Assembly: GCF_000686845.1 (NCBI RefSeq)
Contig: NZ_JMLS01000020.1
Location: 121,839-185,838 of the forward strand
DNA: 64,000 nucleotides
Reading direction: 5' to 3'
From: Paenibacillus sp. UNC451MF
Lineage (GTDB): Bacteria > Bacillota > Bacilli > Paenibacillales > NBRC-103111
Of the stretch, positions 43,846-52,081 are shown one piece after another; positions within the stretch are counted from its first letter, which is position 1, and every line of letters starts with the position of its first letter. The position numbers were made by a program, and so were the translations under genes. Under the pieces are notes generated by a model. It was not told the origin of the DNA, did not search any database, and was given only the letters and a program-made list of their open reading frames with translations.

Positions 43846-44253
43846 TTAAAATTCTTTAATTATTAACTTATATAACTTATTTAAATCCATATCATTCATT
43901 CTTATTAACCAACCCAAAGTATATAGACGGTTACCTTTAATACCTATAATTCTTGTTTGGCTTTGTATTGGAAAATTATAACCTTGTTCTTCAAAAGGTT
44001 TGTTTAATGTATCGTCCATTCCTTTAAAGGGAACGTAATAAATTTTATAGTCATTGATCTCTCCTAAAAGTCTTATTTCTAAACTAAACAATTCAAATCT
44101 TGAGTATCCATGATGAGAACGAAAATCTTTGATCAAACGTTCATCATGATCATTAATATTGTTATAACTATTAACATAATCAAATTTAGTATCAAGTATC
44201 GGCGAAGAAATAATGGTCATAGCTAATATCTGTATAGCAATTTCTTTTATCAT
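43846..44253 (-). CDS. hypothetical protein, 135 residues
   Basis: Start ATG 44253 is preceded by AGGAGGTCTTTC on the minus strand. The protein begins MIKEIAIQILAMTIISSPIL, which could be a weak signal or anchor, followed by a soluble part with several charged-aromatic strands (FELFSLEIRLLGEINDYKIY; RLYTLGWLIRMNDMDLNKLY). The gene is A+T-rich. I do not recognise it. It is convergent with the FAD oxidoreductase operon. Confidence 0.55.
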   Translation of the reverse strand: MIKEIAIQILAMTIISSPILDTKFDYVNSYNNINDHDERLIKDFRSHHGYSRFELFSLEIRLLGEINDYKIYYVPFKGMDDTLNKPFEEQGYNFPIQSQTRIIGIKGNRLYTLGWLIRMNDMDLNKLYKLIIKEF

Positions 44254-44414
44254 GAAAGACCTCCTAAAAGAGGAATGTATGTTTAACAATTATATAGCAA
44301 TATAAGGTTAGAATTGTTATTTTATGCTATATATAAATTGTGTAAGCAACTACATCACCGCTTCATCTCTTTTGGTTTATTATACCTTTTTAGGTTTAAG
44401 TCGGTAAATTAATC

Positions 44415-44444
44415 TTGTATTAACCATAAGTGATAAGTTAAAAT
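44415..44444 (+). promoter_or_regulatory. promoter of the tyrosyl-tRNA synthetase leader
   Basis: TTGTAT (44415-44420) and TAAAAT (44439-44444), 18 bases apart, predict a start near 44451, about 30 bases before the leader peptide. That leaves no room for a T-box Stem I. Confidence 0.45.
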
Positions 44445-44478
44445 CGATGTATTAAAAAATTTGAAGGAGATCATAACC

Positions 44479-44526
44479 ATGAATAGAATCATGATAAATC
44501 AACTTCATTATTACAAAAGGCGTTAG
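44479..44526 (+). CDS. 15-residue tyrosine leader peptide (attenuation peptide) of tyrS
   Basis: A strong GAAGGAGA lies nine bases before the ATG of MNRIMINQLHYYKRR, stop TAG. The adjacent Tyr codons TAT TAC at positions 11-12 are twelve bases before the stop. A peptide with tandem codons for the amino acid charged by the downstream enzyme, followed by competing hairpins and a terminator, is the classic design of ribosome-mediated attenuation. When tyrosyl-tRNA is scarce the ribosome should pause at TAT TAC. Confidence 0.7.
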   Translation: MNRIMINQLHYYKRR

Positions 44527-44528
44527 CA

Positions 44529-44623
44529 CACCTGAAAAAATCAGGGTGGGCTACCGCTTCTCGCGTTGGCCTCCCTGCGACATATAGAGCGCGCAGGACC
44601 AAGAGGTCCGGCGCGTTTTTTAT
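44529..44623 (+). promoter_or_regulatory. four-segment transcription attenuator of tyrS
   Basis: Four mutually exclusive stems are visible. A: CACCTGA (44529-44535) with TCAGGGTG (44541-44548). B: CAGGG (44542-44546) with CCCTG (44573-44577), extended by GG/CC. C: CCTGCG (44574-44579) with CGCAGG (44592-44597). D: terminator CGCGCAGGACC (44590-44600) with GGTCCGGCGCG (44605-44615), one mismatch, then TTTTTTATTTT. A excludes B, B excludes C, C excludes D. A ribosome waiting at the Tyr codons leaves A free, so C forms and transcription continues; one that reaches the stop covers A, so B and D form. Confidence 0.7.
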
Positions 44624-44705
44624 TTTAATAAGAAAGGATTGGCTAATGTGTAAATGTAAAAACCTAGATTGCTTTTATTTTGTTAAAAGATCAGGAGGAC
44701 CTTAA

Positions 44706-45971
44706 ATGGATAAAATGAAGCTGCTTTCGGAGGATCAAAAAAGAGAGGTTGAACGACAGTTGAGCGTCATCCGAAGAGGAATTGCTGAGATCATACCCGA
44801 GGATGTCCTCGAAAAAAAGATTTCAACCTCAGTTATATCGGGCAAACCTCTTAGGGTAAAGCTCGGGCTCGACCCTTCTGCACCCGATATTCATATTGGT
44901 CATACAGTGGTACTTCATAAGCTTAGACAATTTCAAGACTTGGGACACGAGGTGCAGTTGATCATTGGGGATTTTACCGGACGCATTGGGGACCCTACTG
45001 GGAAATCCGAGACAAGAAAACAATTGACCGAAGATGATGTTAAAAGAAACGCAGCAACCTACGAAAAGCAACTGTATAAAATACTTGACCCGAAAAGGAC
45101 TAAGCTTCATTTTAATTCTAAATGGCTTGGAAAAATGAATTTCCAAGACGTACTAGAGCTATCAGCTAAAGTTACCGTTGCACGAATGGTAGAGCGCGAT
45201 GACTTTTCAAAGCGGTACTCCAACAATCAGCCCATTCACCTCCACGAATTTTTTTATCCACTTATGCAAGGATATGATTCGGTGTCTCTTGAGAGCGATA
45301 TTGAAATTGGTGGTACGGATCAAACCTTTAATATTTTGATGGGCAGAACATTACAAGGTGCATATGGATTTAAAGACAGTCAAGTGGCCGTCTTCTTGCC
45401 ATTATTGGAGGGACTTGACGGAGTTCAAAAAATGAGCAAAAGTCTTGGTAACTACATCGGTATTGACGAATCTCCGAATGAAATCTTCGGTAAGACTATG
45501 TCCATCCCGGACGACTTAATGTTGAAATACTTTGAGCTTAGTACAAGCATTACAAATGAGGAACTTCTCAGGTTAAAAGAGGGCTTGAAAGAAGGGGATG
45601 TTCATCCTCGTGATGCTAAGATCCAACTTGCCAAACTATTTGTTCGCATGTACCACGGCGAGCAAGAAGGTGAACAAGCGGAACAACATTTTATAACTGT
45701 ATTCCAGAAGGGATCCCTTCCTGAGCATATCGCTGAAATGTATGTGAGAAAAGACCTTTTAGAAGAAGGAAGGATTACAATAAGCAAGCTTCTTGTTACA
45801 CTAGGATTTGCAACCTCAAATAGCGAAGCGAAACGCAGTGTCATTCAAGGGGCGGTTAAAATCAACGAAAGTAAGCTTATTAACCCTAATGATCGTGTGA
45901 AAATTCAAAGTGGTGACATTATTCAAGCAGGCAAAAGGAAGTTTGCCAAAATAGTTGTTGGCAAACAATAA
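44706..45971 (+). CDS. tyrS: tyrosyl-tRNA synthetase (TyrZ-type)
   Basis: The 421-residue class I synthetase joins tyrosine to tRNA-Tyr. It has the HIGH motif in DPSAPDIHIGHTVVLHKL, the KMSKS motif in DGVQKMSKSLGN and a C-terminal S4-like RNA-binding domain (TISKLLVTLGFATSNSEAKR). The first-domain sequence places it with the TyrZ branch rather than Bacillus TyrS. AGGAGGACC precedes the ATG. It is a single-gene unit. In most Firmicutes tyrosyl-tRNA synthetase genes carry a T-box; this one has a coding leader instead. Confidence 0.95.
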   Translation: MDKMKLLSEDQKREVERQLSVIRRGIAEIIPEDVLEKKISTSVISGKPLRVKLGLDPSAPDIHIGHTVVLHKLRQFQDLGHEVQLIIGDFTGRIGDPTGKSETRKQLTEDDVKRNAATYEKQLYKILDPKRTKLHFNSKWLGKMNFQDVLELSAKVTVARMVERDDFSKRYSNNQPIHLHEFFYPLMQGYDSVSLESDIEIGGTDQTFNILMGRTLQGAYGFKDSQVAVFLPLLEGLDGVQKMSKSLGNYIGIDESPNEIFGKTMSIPDDLMLKYFELSTSITNEELLRLKEGLKEGDVHPRDAKIQLAKLFVRMYHGEQEGEQAEQHFITVFQKGSLPEHIAEMYVRKDLLEEGRITISKLLVTLGFATSNSEAKRSVIQGAVKINESKLINPNDRVKIQSGDIIQAGKRKFAKIVVGKQ

Positions 45972-46115
45972 GGGCTATGAAAACCCTCTTAAGATTTATG
46001 TGGGATCGATCTCCAGCCTTTGATCTCTCGAAGCTTAGTTCTTTCCGAAGATAGGAATCATGGACGAGGTTAATAAATACATTAGTTTAAGTAACGTATG
46101 AATGGGGGACGGCAA

Positions 46116-46790
46116 ATGTACTATCAACCATGGTCTTCATATCCTCCGATCGCATCACCCACATTTCCCAAATGTCGTAATATGATAGAAGTCACGGGGG
46201 AAGGAACTGTTTCGGCAACTCCTAACAAAGCCATTATCGTTCTCGGCGTGATCACTGAGAATATAAGCCTGACAGTAGCTCAGAAAGAAAATGCAAATAC
46301 TCTTAGTAATATCATCGATGCATTGTTAAACCTATCCATTCCGAAGGAGAACATTCAAACCACGCAATACAGCATCGACATCCAATATAACTATGAAGAT
46401 GGCCATCAAATTTTTCGGGGATATAAAGTAACCCATTTGCTTCAACTAACAATTGACGAAATCGATCTGACTGGACTTATTGTGGATACGGCCGTCAAGG
46501 AAGGTGCCAACACTGTGTCGAACATTCAATTTACATTGGCGCACCCGGAAATTGCTTATATGAACGCATTATCAATTGCTATAAAAAATGGCCTATTCAA
46601 GGCAACTACCATAGCCAAAACATTAGGCGTGACGCTTCATCCGGCTCCTTGCCTTGTTCAAGAAATATTGCGTACACAAGAACCGATTCTATACTCTGCT
46701 ACATCGTATAGCCCGAGTGTAGCAACGCCAATTCAGCCGGGTGAGTTGAAAATCTCCGCCTCGATAAAGGCTAATTTTACTTATTATTGA
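46116..46790 (+). CDS. SIMPL-domain (DUF541) protein
   Basis: The 224-residue protein carries the SIMPL/DUF541 fold: IEVTGEGTVSATPNKAIIVL, then IPKENIQTTQYSIDIQYNYE, YKVTHLLQLTIDEIDLTGLI and GANTVSNIQFTLAHPE. Its function is not well defined; homologues are called oxidative-stress defence or envelope proteins. No clear signal peptide precedes it. Start ATG 46116 follows GGGGGAC; the ATG at 46098 would lose that signal. Confidence 0.85.
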   Translation: MYYQPWSSYPPIASPTFPKCRNMIEVTGEGTVSATPNKAIIVLGVITENISLTVAQKENANTLSNIIDALLNLSIPKENIQTTQYSIDIQYNYEDGHQIFRGYKVTHLLQLTIDEIDLTGLIVDTAVKEGANTVSNIQFTLAHPEIAYMNALSIAIKNGLFKATTIAKTLGVTLHPAPCLVQEILRTQEPILYSATSYSPSVATPIQPGELKISASIKANFTYY

Positions 46791-46832
46791 TACAAAAATC
46801 GTTGTGAACCACCCTTGAGATTCTTGTTGGAG

Positions 46833-46862
46833 GCCTGAAGACTTATGACTTCAGGCGTTTTG
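46833..46862 (+). terminator. intrinsic terminator of the SIMPL gene
   Basis: GCCTGAAG and CTTCAGGC pair around ACTTATGA and are followed by GTTTTGT. Confidence 0.8.
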
Positions 46863-46940
46863 TCTTCTCTAAATTGCGATATATTGAATTGAGAGCATGG
46901 GATAGGAACAATTTAAAACACTAATAAAAGTTATAGTACA

Positions 46941-46985
46941 CTATGAAATAAGCTGCTCCTTTAAAAGGAGTGGCTTATTTCATAG
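46941..46985. repeat. 45-bp nearly perfect inverted repeat
   Basis: CTATGAAATAAGC at the left is exactly complementary to GCTTATTTCATAG at the right, and between them CTCCTTT/AAAGGAG form a second tier separated by TG mismatches. It has no T-tract of its own and lies in a region without clear genes. It could be a transcription end for either strand or a small mobile palindromic element. Confidence 0.5.
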
Positions 46986-47159
46986 ATCGATTAGTCAAAA
47001 AACGATCAAGTAAGACAAAACCACCCAAGTAATCGACAAAACTTCCTATGTTCAAGCTCTTTCAAATTTTTTAGAATTAAATAATGAAGATTATTATGTG
47101 AATTATTTTTTGAGATGTTCTCATATCCTTTAAATTTTTGACAGGTGAGGGGGATATAT

Positions 47160-47766
47160 ATGGAAGAACAGGATCGTGAAATAAATACACCGAAAAAGGG
47201 AAATGAGTTTATATGGATAATAGGGTTTATATAGGAACTAGACTTTTGGAAAATAAATTATATTTGGCATCATCACTTAAAAAGGAAGACTTAATTTCAA
47301 TTCTTTTGATCACTGATTCAGAGCATTTGGAAAGCGACTTATTGAAGCTATCGAATGATATGGGAAAACAGATTTATGGGGCTGATAAGAGATATGTTTA
47401 AACTCTTGAACGTATTTCGCTTATCCCTGGAAAAAACCAATGTACAGGCTACTTTCGAAAAGTAGCAAAGAATACTTGTTCGAAAATGGCCTGTGTCTCG
47501 AATCGAGAAGAGGGCACTTAAGAAGCTGTATCACGAGTTTAATAAGGCAAAGCGATAGTAGCACAGTTGAGAAAGTAAGCGTCCTTTACTGGGGCGCTTT
47601 TATTGTGTGTATACTTCAGAGAGGAGTCATAATAGGGCAGCTGTCCCGAGAGATGGCAGGCGAAAGCTTACCTTTAGTGCTCATGAAAAATTATATGGCT
47701 GCGGCAGCAACTGGGGAAACCTGCGAAGAACACGTAGTGACCTTGCCGCAAGGCTGTACTGAATAA
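47160..47766 (+). other. region of short, probably decayed reading frames
   Basis: GTGAGGGGGATAT precedes ATG 47160, but the frame stops after 24 codons; a second frame from 47213 gives 62 codons with a coherent helical composition (SLKKEDLISILLITDSEHLE). Around 47490 a third frame reads RIEKRALKKLYHEFNKAKR before a stop, and a 108-codon frame (47440-47766) overlaps it. The pieces suggest one or more frameshifted genes but I cannot assign them. Nothing else is supported between 46986 and 47979. Confidence 0.25.
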
Positions 47767-47979
47767 ATAAATAGTCTTTTGAAATAAAACAAATAAACAA
47801 AATTTCGTCTTGAGACGTATGATTCCGCAGGTACCTTAGCAGCTCCCTTTATAGAAATTATCTTGACAACGGTACCCAGATGTAGGTGATGAGCATTCAT
47901 ACAAAGGGCATAGAGGGATAAGGATCGGGATGGACAGTGTAAGGAAAAGCGTAATTTATCTAGAAGGAGAAAATGCAAT

Positions 47980-50367
47980 ATGAGCTTAAGCCGTTTTATC
48001 GGTGTGATCACACCTTATTTGGATGGAAGCTTTTACGGAGGCTTATTATACGAATTAAATCGAATAACCATAGAACGTGGATATAGACTCATCGTAATTA
48101 AAACTCCCAAAACGAACAATGATTACTCTATCCCGCTAGCTACCGTTCATGCGGCGGCGTGGATTGTTGTCGATTACCCCTTGAACGAATGTATTGTAAA
48201 TGAACTTAAACGTCTAAAGCGACCGATTATAGGGATCAACCACGACTCCTTGCATTATCCTAGCATCCATTTTGCTAATGAGAAAGGGATGGAGATGGCT
48301 GTAGAACATCTCTTTCAACACGGACACCGTCGGATCGCATTTGTCGGAAATATGATGAACCGGGCAACAAATTCCAGATATTTTGGGTATGCAAACGCTT
48401 TCGATCGATTCGGGATAAAAATGGACCCTAACTTGCTGGTTCAAATTGGAACCGACGCTCAAGCAGGAGGGCATCTAGTGGCCGATCTCATTGTGAGCGG
48501 AGAACTCGACTGTACGGCTGTCGTTTCTAGTAACGATATAACGGCTATAGCCCTCATCGATCGGCTCCAAAAGGATGGATATCGAATACCTGAGGATCTA
48601 GCGGTCATGGGATATGATAATAATCCCTTATCGATGCATACGAAGCCGGCCGTTTCTACAATCAAGCCTCCGCTTGCGGAAGCGGCTAGACGGTCCATTG
48701 ACGTTCTGGAAAAGGAGATGGCAACGGGGCGACTGCAAACGGATCGTGTCCAAATGAATATGACCCTTATAGCTAGAGGATCATGCGGTTGCCACTATGA
48801 GCCGGAGAGCTGGGATGGGGATCAAGGAAAGCTATTCCACCCCTACCAGTTATTAAATCAAAGTATGTCGGCCAATCGGACCATCCATTACTTATCTTAT
48901 CGGGATGCTAAGAAGCTAAACAACTTGTCATGGATGCACTCTTTGCAATGCATATGGGGGTGCTACGGCCAATGGTTCAATGAATCTTCAGCGCGGGAGA
49001 GAATGTATGTCAAACACTATTATGCTAAGGACGAGTTGACTGCTCCAACAGGTGAAATACAATGCTCTCCTATGGAATTCCCTCCGATTCATTGTATACC
49101 TGAGGAATTACTCGCCGACCCCACAAATATCATATCCATTCATCCGATAATTCCCAATGAACGGGATTGGGGAGTCATGGCTATGCTCCATCCGGTCGAT
49201 GAAAGCTGGTCCTATTTCAAAAGCGATACGATAACCTATTCATTACACAGATTGGCAACCGCATGGGAAAAAGAAGACCTTCTTGCTCAGCTTCGAAAAA
49301 CGAATCATTTGTTAGAAACCGTTTCAAAAGCTGCCATGGATGCAATCTTTGAATGGTCTGTCGAGGAAAAACGGTTTTTATGGTCCGAGCGGGCAAATGA
49401 GTTTTTTCAATGTCCACCGGTGACGGAGGCGGATTTGCTCTCCTTCGTTCACATGGAAGATAGGGCGGCTGTACAAGCGGCGTTATTTGACCAAACCCAG
49501 ATGGAGCAGCCCGTTCGGTTAGAATACCGAATAAAGCAGCCCGATGGCAATTATTTATGGGTTGAGTGCAATGGGCAAGTGATACGTGATATGGAAGAGC
49601 TGAGGGTTCGTCTGATAGGTTCCATAAGGGATATCAGTGAAAGAAAGAGCGCGGAGGAGCTGTTGAGAAGATCAGAAAAGCTGTCTGTTATTGGCCAGCT
49701 TGCAGCCGGAGTCGCTCACGAAATCAGGAATCCCCTAACCTGCCTAAAGGGATTCACACAGCTCTTGAAGACCAGATATCAAGAGCAATTTCCTTATATT
49801 GAAGTTATGGAAAGCGAATTAGATCGGATTAACTTTATCGTTACAGAGTTCATGTCACTTGCAAAGCCGCATCTTACCCACTTCAGTCTCAAAGATATAG
49901 CGCAAATCATCACCAGCGTTGTGTCCATTTTGGAGACACAAGCGATTCTTACTGGGGTGCACATCGTAACACAATTTGAGACTGCACTTCCCCCTATACT
50001 TTGCGAAGAGAATCAATTGAAGCAGCTCTTTGTGAATCTCTTGAAAAATGCCATCGAGGCAATGCCTCAGGAGGGGAATGTTTATGTAGATGTTGCTTTG
50101 GCGAGTTCAACCGCTTTATGCATACAGATCAAGGATGAGGGGCACGGAATTGCGTCTGAGATCATAGAGAAGGTAGGAGAGCCATTTTTTACAACAAAAG
50201 AAAAGGGTACGGGGCTAGGCCTCATGATCTCTCATCGAATCGTAGAGGCTCATGGAGGCACGATGAAAATAGATAGCAGTGGTTCGGGGACGATTGTAGA
50301 AATAATTTTACCGCTCTATGGGTCTTCACAACTATCCGAGTCTTCACCATCGCTCGTATATCAATAG
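47980..50367 (+). CDS. cytoplasmic histidine kinase fused to a LacI-type sugar-binding domain
   Basis: The 795-residue protein has an unusual domain order. Residues 1-290 are a LacI/GalR-type periplasmic-binding domain (FIGVITPYLDGSFYGGLLYE; HRRIAFVGNMMNRATNSRYF; VMGYDNNPLSMHTKPAVSTI) without the DNA-binding helix-turn-helix. Residues 300-430 are an uncharacterised linker domain, 440-560 a PAS domain ending in GSIRDISERKSAEELLRRSE, and 560-785 a kinase with phospho-acceptor His580 (AAGVAHEIRNPLT), N box (NLLKNAIEA) and GTGLGLMISH, as in sporulation kinases KinA/KinE. There are no membrane helices, so it would sense an intracellular ligand. No response regulator is adjacent. Confidence 0.85.
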   Translation: MSLSRFIGVITPYLDGSFYGGLLYELNRITIERGYRLIVIKTPKTNNDYSIPLATVHAAAWIVVDYPLNECIVNELKRLKRPIIGINHDSLHYPSIHFANEKGMEMAVEHLFQHGHRRIAFVGNMMNRATNSRYFGYANAFDRFGIKMDPNLLVQIGTDAQAGGHLVADLIVSGELDCTAVVSSNDITAIALIDRLQKDGYRIPEDLAVMGYDNNPLSMHTKPAVSTIKPPLAEAARRSIDVLEKEMATGRLQTDRVQMNMTLIARGSCGCHYEPESWDGDQGKLFHPYQLLNQSMSANRTIHYLSYRDAKKLNNLSWMHSLQCIWGCYGQWFNESSARERMYVKHYYAKDELTAPTGEIQCSPMEFPPIHCIPEELLADPTNIISIHPIIPNERDWGVMAMLHPVDESWSYFKSDTITYSLHRLATAWEKEDLLAQLRKTNHLLETVSKAAMDAIFEWSVEEKRFLWSERANEFFQCPPVTEADLLSFVHMEDRAAVQAALFDQTQMEQPVRLEYRIKQPDGNYLWVECNGQVIRDMEELRVRLIGSIRDISERKSAEELLRRSEKLSVIGQLAAGVAHEIRNPLTCLKGFTQLLKTRYQEQFPYIEVMESELDRINFIVTEFMSLAKPHLTHFSLKDIAQIITSVVSILETQAILTGVHIVTQFETALPPILCEENQLKQLFVNLLKNAIEAMPQEGNVYVDVALASSTALCIQIKDEGHGIASEIIEKVGEPFFTTKEKGTGLGLMISHRIVEAHGGTMKIDSSGSGTIVEIILPLYGSSQLSESSPSLVYQ

Positions 50368-50424
50368 CATCAGTCCATATGCCATACTTTACTGAATCCG
50401 CCGTCGACGTTGAATAATTCAAGC

Positions 50425-50462
50425 AGCGAATGGTTCCCGAATTTGTGAGCATTCGCTTTTTG
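50425..50462 (+). terminator. intrinsic terminator of the hybrid kinase gene
   Basis: AGCGAATG and CATTCGCT pair around 17 bases and are followed by TTTTTGGTTTT. Confidence 0.75.
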
Positions 50463-50603
50463 GTTTTATATCGTTTGTAAACATAAGGCTTGGTTAAAGG
50501 ACCGCATTGCGGTGCAAACAGCACGGACAGAGGCTGCCACTAGATGGTCTACACAACGGATATAAGGTTCCGGTTAATATGCTAAAAGGGGAACTATAGT
50601 TGA

Positions 50604-50675
50604 ATGTTTAAGTGGTGGTCTTCGATCTATGTATACATTGGTGTAATTTGGGCAATAATATTCTTTATTGCGTAA
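50604..50675 (+). CDS. possible 23-residue membrane peptide
   Basis: MFKWWSSIYVYIGVIWAIIF continues FIA and a stop: a single hydrophobic helix with an aromatic, basic start. AAAGGGGAAC lies about a dozen bases upstream. The shape fits small membrane peptides that accompany membrane complexes, but no partner is near. The gap 50676-51068 contains a terminator at 50810-50844 and is otherwise A+T-rich with nothing I can support. Confidence 0.3.
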   Translation: MFKWWSSIYVYIGVIWAIIFFIA

Positions 50676-50809
50676 AAAGAGAAGCTAGAAATAAACCTGT
50701 TTACCGGATAATGTTCGTAATTAAAAAAAATCCTAAATGGAATTGAAAATTGAATGAAGTATTGCCTGCAATATGTTTAATTTCTCCTTTCGAATAAGAC
50801 GCAAGAATG

Positions 50810-50844
50810 AAGAAGCTGTGTTCATTGATACAGCTTCTTTTTTG
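50810..50844 (+). terminator. intrinsic terminator
   Basis: AAGAAGCTGT and ACAGCTTCTT pair perfectly around ten bases and are followed by a T-run. Confidence 0.75.
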
Positions 50845-51068
50845 TTATGTCTGATAGATGAAATTAAGGTTAGTGGAACAAGTTATAAATTGAATTTATA
50901 AGTTATAAAGCATTTCTTTGTAATGAGGAATGCCTATTTAACTTTATTTTAAATCAAAAGGATATTTATATAGCAATAATAATAAAATAAAATTCAATAA
51001 TTATTTATTGTAAAACGATAAATTAAATATTATAATCAAATTGACAATAAATAAGTGAGGTGCTCTTT

Positions 51069-51545
51069 ATGAAACAAGGTTCAACACTCTTTTTAAAGAT
51101 AGCTGTTATTCTTATTGGAACTCCAGTTCTTGCTTTGTGTATATTGGGGTTGCCTTGGTTAGTTAATAATCCAGTAAATCCAGATTATGCCCATATACTA
51201 TATCCCATTATTGTAGGTGTGTATGTATCAGCGATACCGTTTTACATTGCATTGTATAAGGCTTTTAGACTTTTAAGTTATATTGACAAGAACAAAGCTT
51301 TCTCACAAATTTCTGTTGAAGCTTTAAAGAATATAAAATATTTTGCGATCACAATCAGTAGCTTGTATGTGGTAATGATGCCATTTATCTACCTAGTAGC
51401 AGAGAAAGACGATGCCCCAGGTCTCATAATAATCGGAATGGTCCCTATCTTTGCTTCAATGGTAATCGCAGTATTCGCTGCTGTTCTTCAAAGACTTTTA
51501 CAAGAAGCGATAGATATAAAATCGGAAAATGACTTAACTGTCTGA
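51069..51545 (+). CDS. DUF2975 membrane protein
   Basis: The 158-residue protein has four hydrophobic segments and the family's middle part (LYKAFRLLSYIDKNKAFSQI). Family members are nearly always followed by a small XRE/YozG-like regulator, as here. Start ATG 51069 follows GTGAGGTG. The molecular function is unknown. Confidence 0.8.
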   Translation: MKQGSTLFLKIAVILIGTPVLALCILGLPWLVNNPVNPDYAHILYPIIVGVYVSAIPFYIALYKAFRLLSYIDKNKAFSQISVEALKNIKYFAITISSLYVVMMPFIYLVAEKDDAPGLIIIGMVPIFASMVIAVFAAVLQRLLQEAIDIKSENDLTV

Positions 51546-51555
51546 GGTGATAGCA

Positions 51556-51777
51556 ATGGCCATTATAATCAATATTGATGTGATGCTGGCAAAAAGGAAA
51601 ATGAGCGTAACAGAACTCTCGGAGAGGGTTGGAATAACAATGGCTAACCTTTCTATATTGAAAAATGGAAAGGCAAAAGCAATCAGGCTTTCGACTTTAG
51701 AGGCAATTTGTAAGGCTTTAGAATGTCAGCCCGGAGATATTCTAGAATACAATAGTGACGAAGACACTCAAGATTAA
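51556..51777 (+). CDS. XRE-family regulator (YozG-like)
   Basis: The 73-residue protein is one helix-turn-helix domain: MLAKRKMSVTELSERVGITM and NLSILKNGKAKAIRLSTLEA, ending CQPGDILEYNSDED. I take ATG 51556 with GAGGTGAT upstream. It follows the DUF2975 gene by ten bases, a pairing conserved across Firmicutes, and probably regulates this two-gene unit. Confidence 0.88.
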   Translation: MAIIINIDVMLAKRKMSVTELSERVGITMANLSILKNGKAKAIRLSTLEAICKALECQPGDILEYNSDEDTQD

Positions 51778-51821
51778 ACGACAATCGAGCGTATTGAACG
51801 AACGGGGAACAATGCAATATC

Positions 51822-51850
51822 AAGGGGCTACCGCATGGTAGCCCTTCGTT
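51822..51850 (+). terminator. intrinsic terminator of the DUF2975-XRE unit
   Basis: AAGGGGCTACC and GGTAGCCCTT pair around GCAT, then TCGTTCT. Same CCGCATGG apex as the hairpin at 16589. Confidence 0.75.
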
Positions 51851-51866
51851 CTATTTGCGGGATTTT

Positions 51867-51922
51867 ATCGATTTTTCATAAATAATTATCGTATTTTTAC
51901 ATTTACAATCCAATTTGTCAAG
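51867..51922. repeat. 56-bp direct repeat, copy 1 (downstream of the AraC gene)
   Basis: Aligned without gaps to 52846-52901, 47 of 56 positions are identical. Conserved blocks are ATCGATTTTTCATAAA, ATTTTTACATTTA and TTTGTCAAG. Read on the minus strand it has TTGACA and an A-rich -10-like block. This copy lies 160 bases beyond the end of the AraC gene, in the otherwise gene-free stretch 51851-52081. Confidence 0.75.
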
Positions 51923-52081
51923 AATATGATTAATTTATCGAAAATGCATTTTTAAATCATCAATAATTATTAAAAGGAGTTGCTTTATTAAAAAACAGAT
52001 TTTATCGACAACAAGTCATAAGGGACTCCAAAAATGCCATTACGGCTTGCAATCGATGAAACGTCCCAAAGATATTATGAT

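Noticed and set aside
44541..44580. T-box riboswitch in front of tyrS (AGGGTGG block and terminator)
   Set aside because: The block is followed by GCTACC rather than the single-base NACC of the T-box, and the predicted start leaves no room for Stem I with a specifier loop. The coding leader with tandem Tyr codons explains the stems better.
47440..47766. 108-codon frame considered as a gene
   Set aside because: No ribosome binding site, overlaps another plausible frame and has no recognisable motif; kept only as part of a decayed region.
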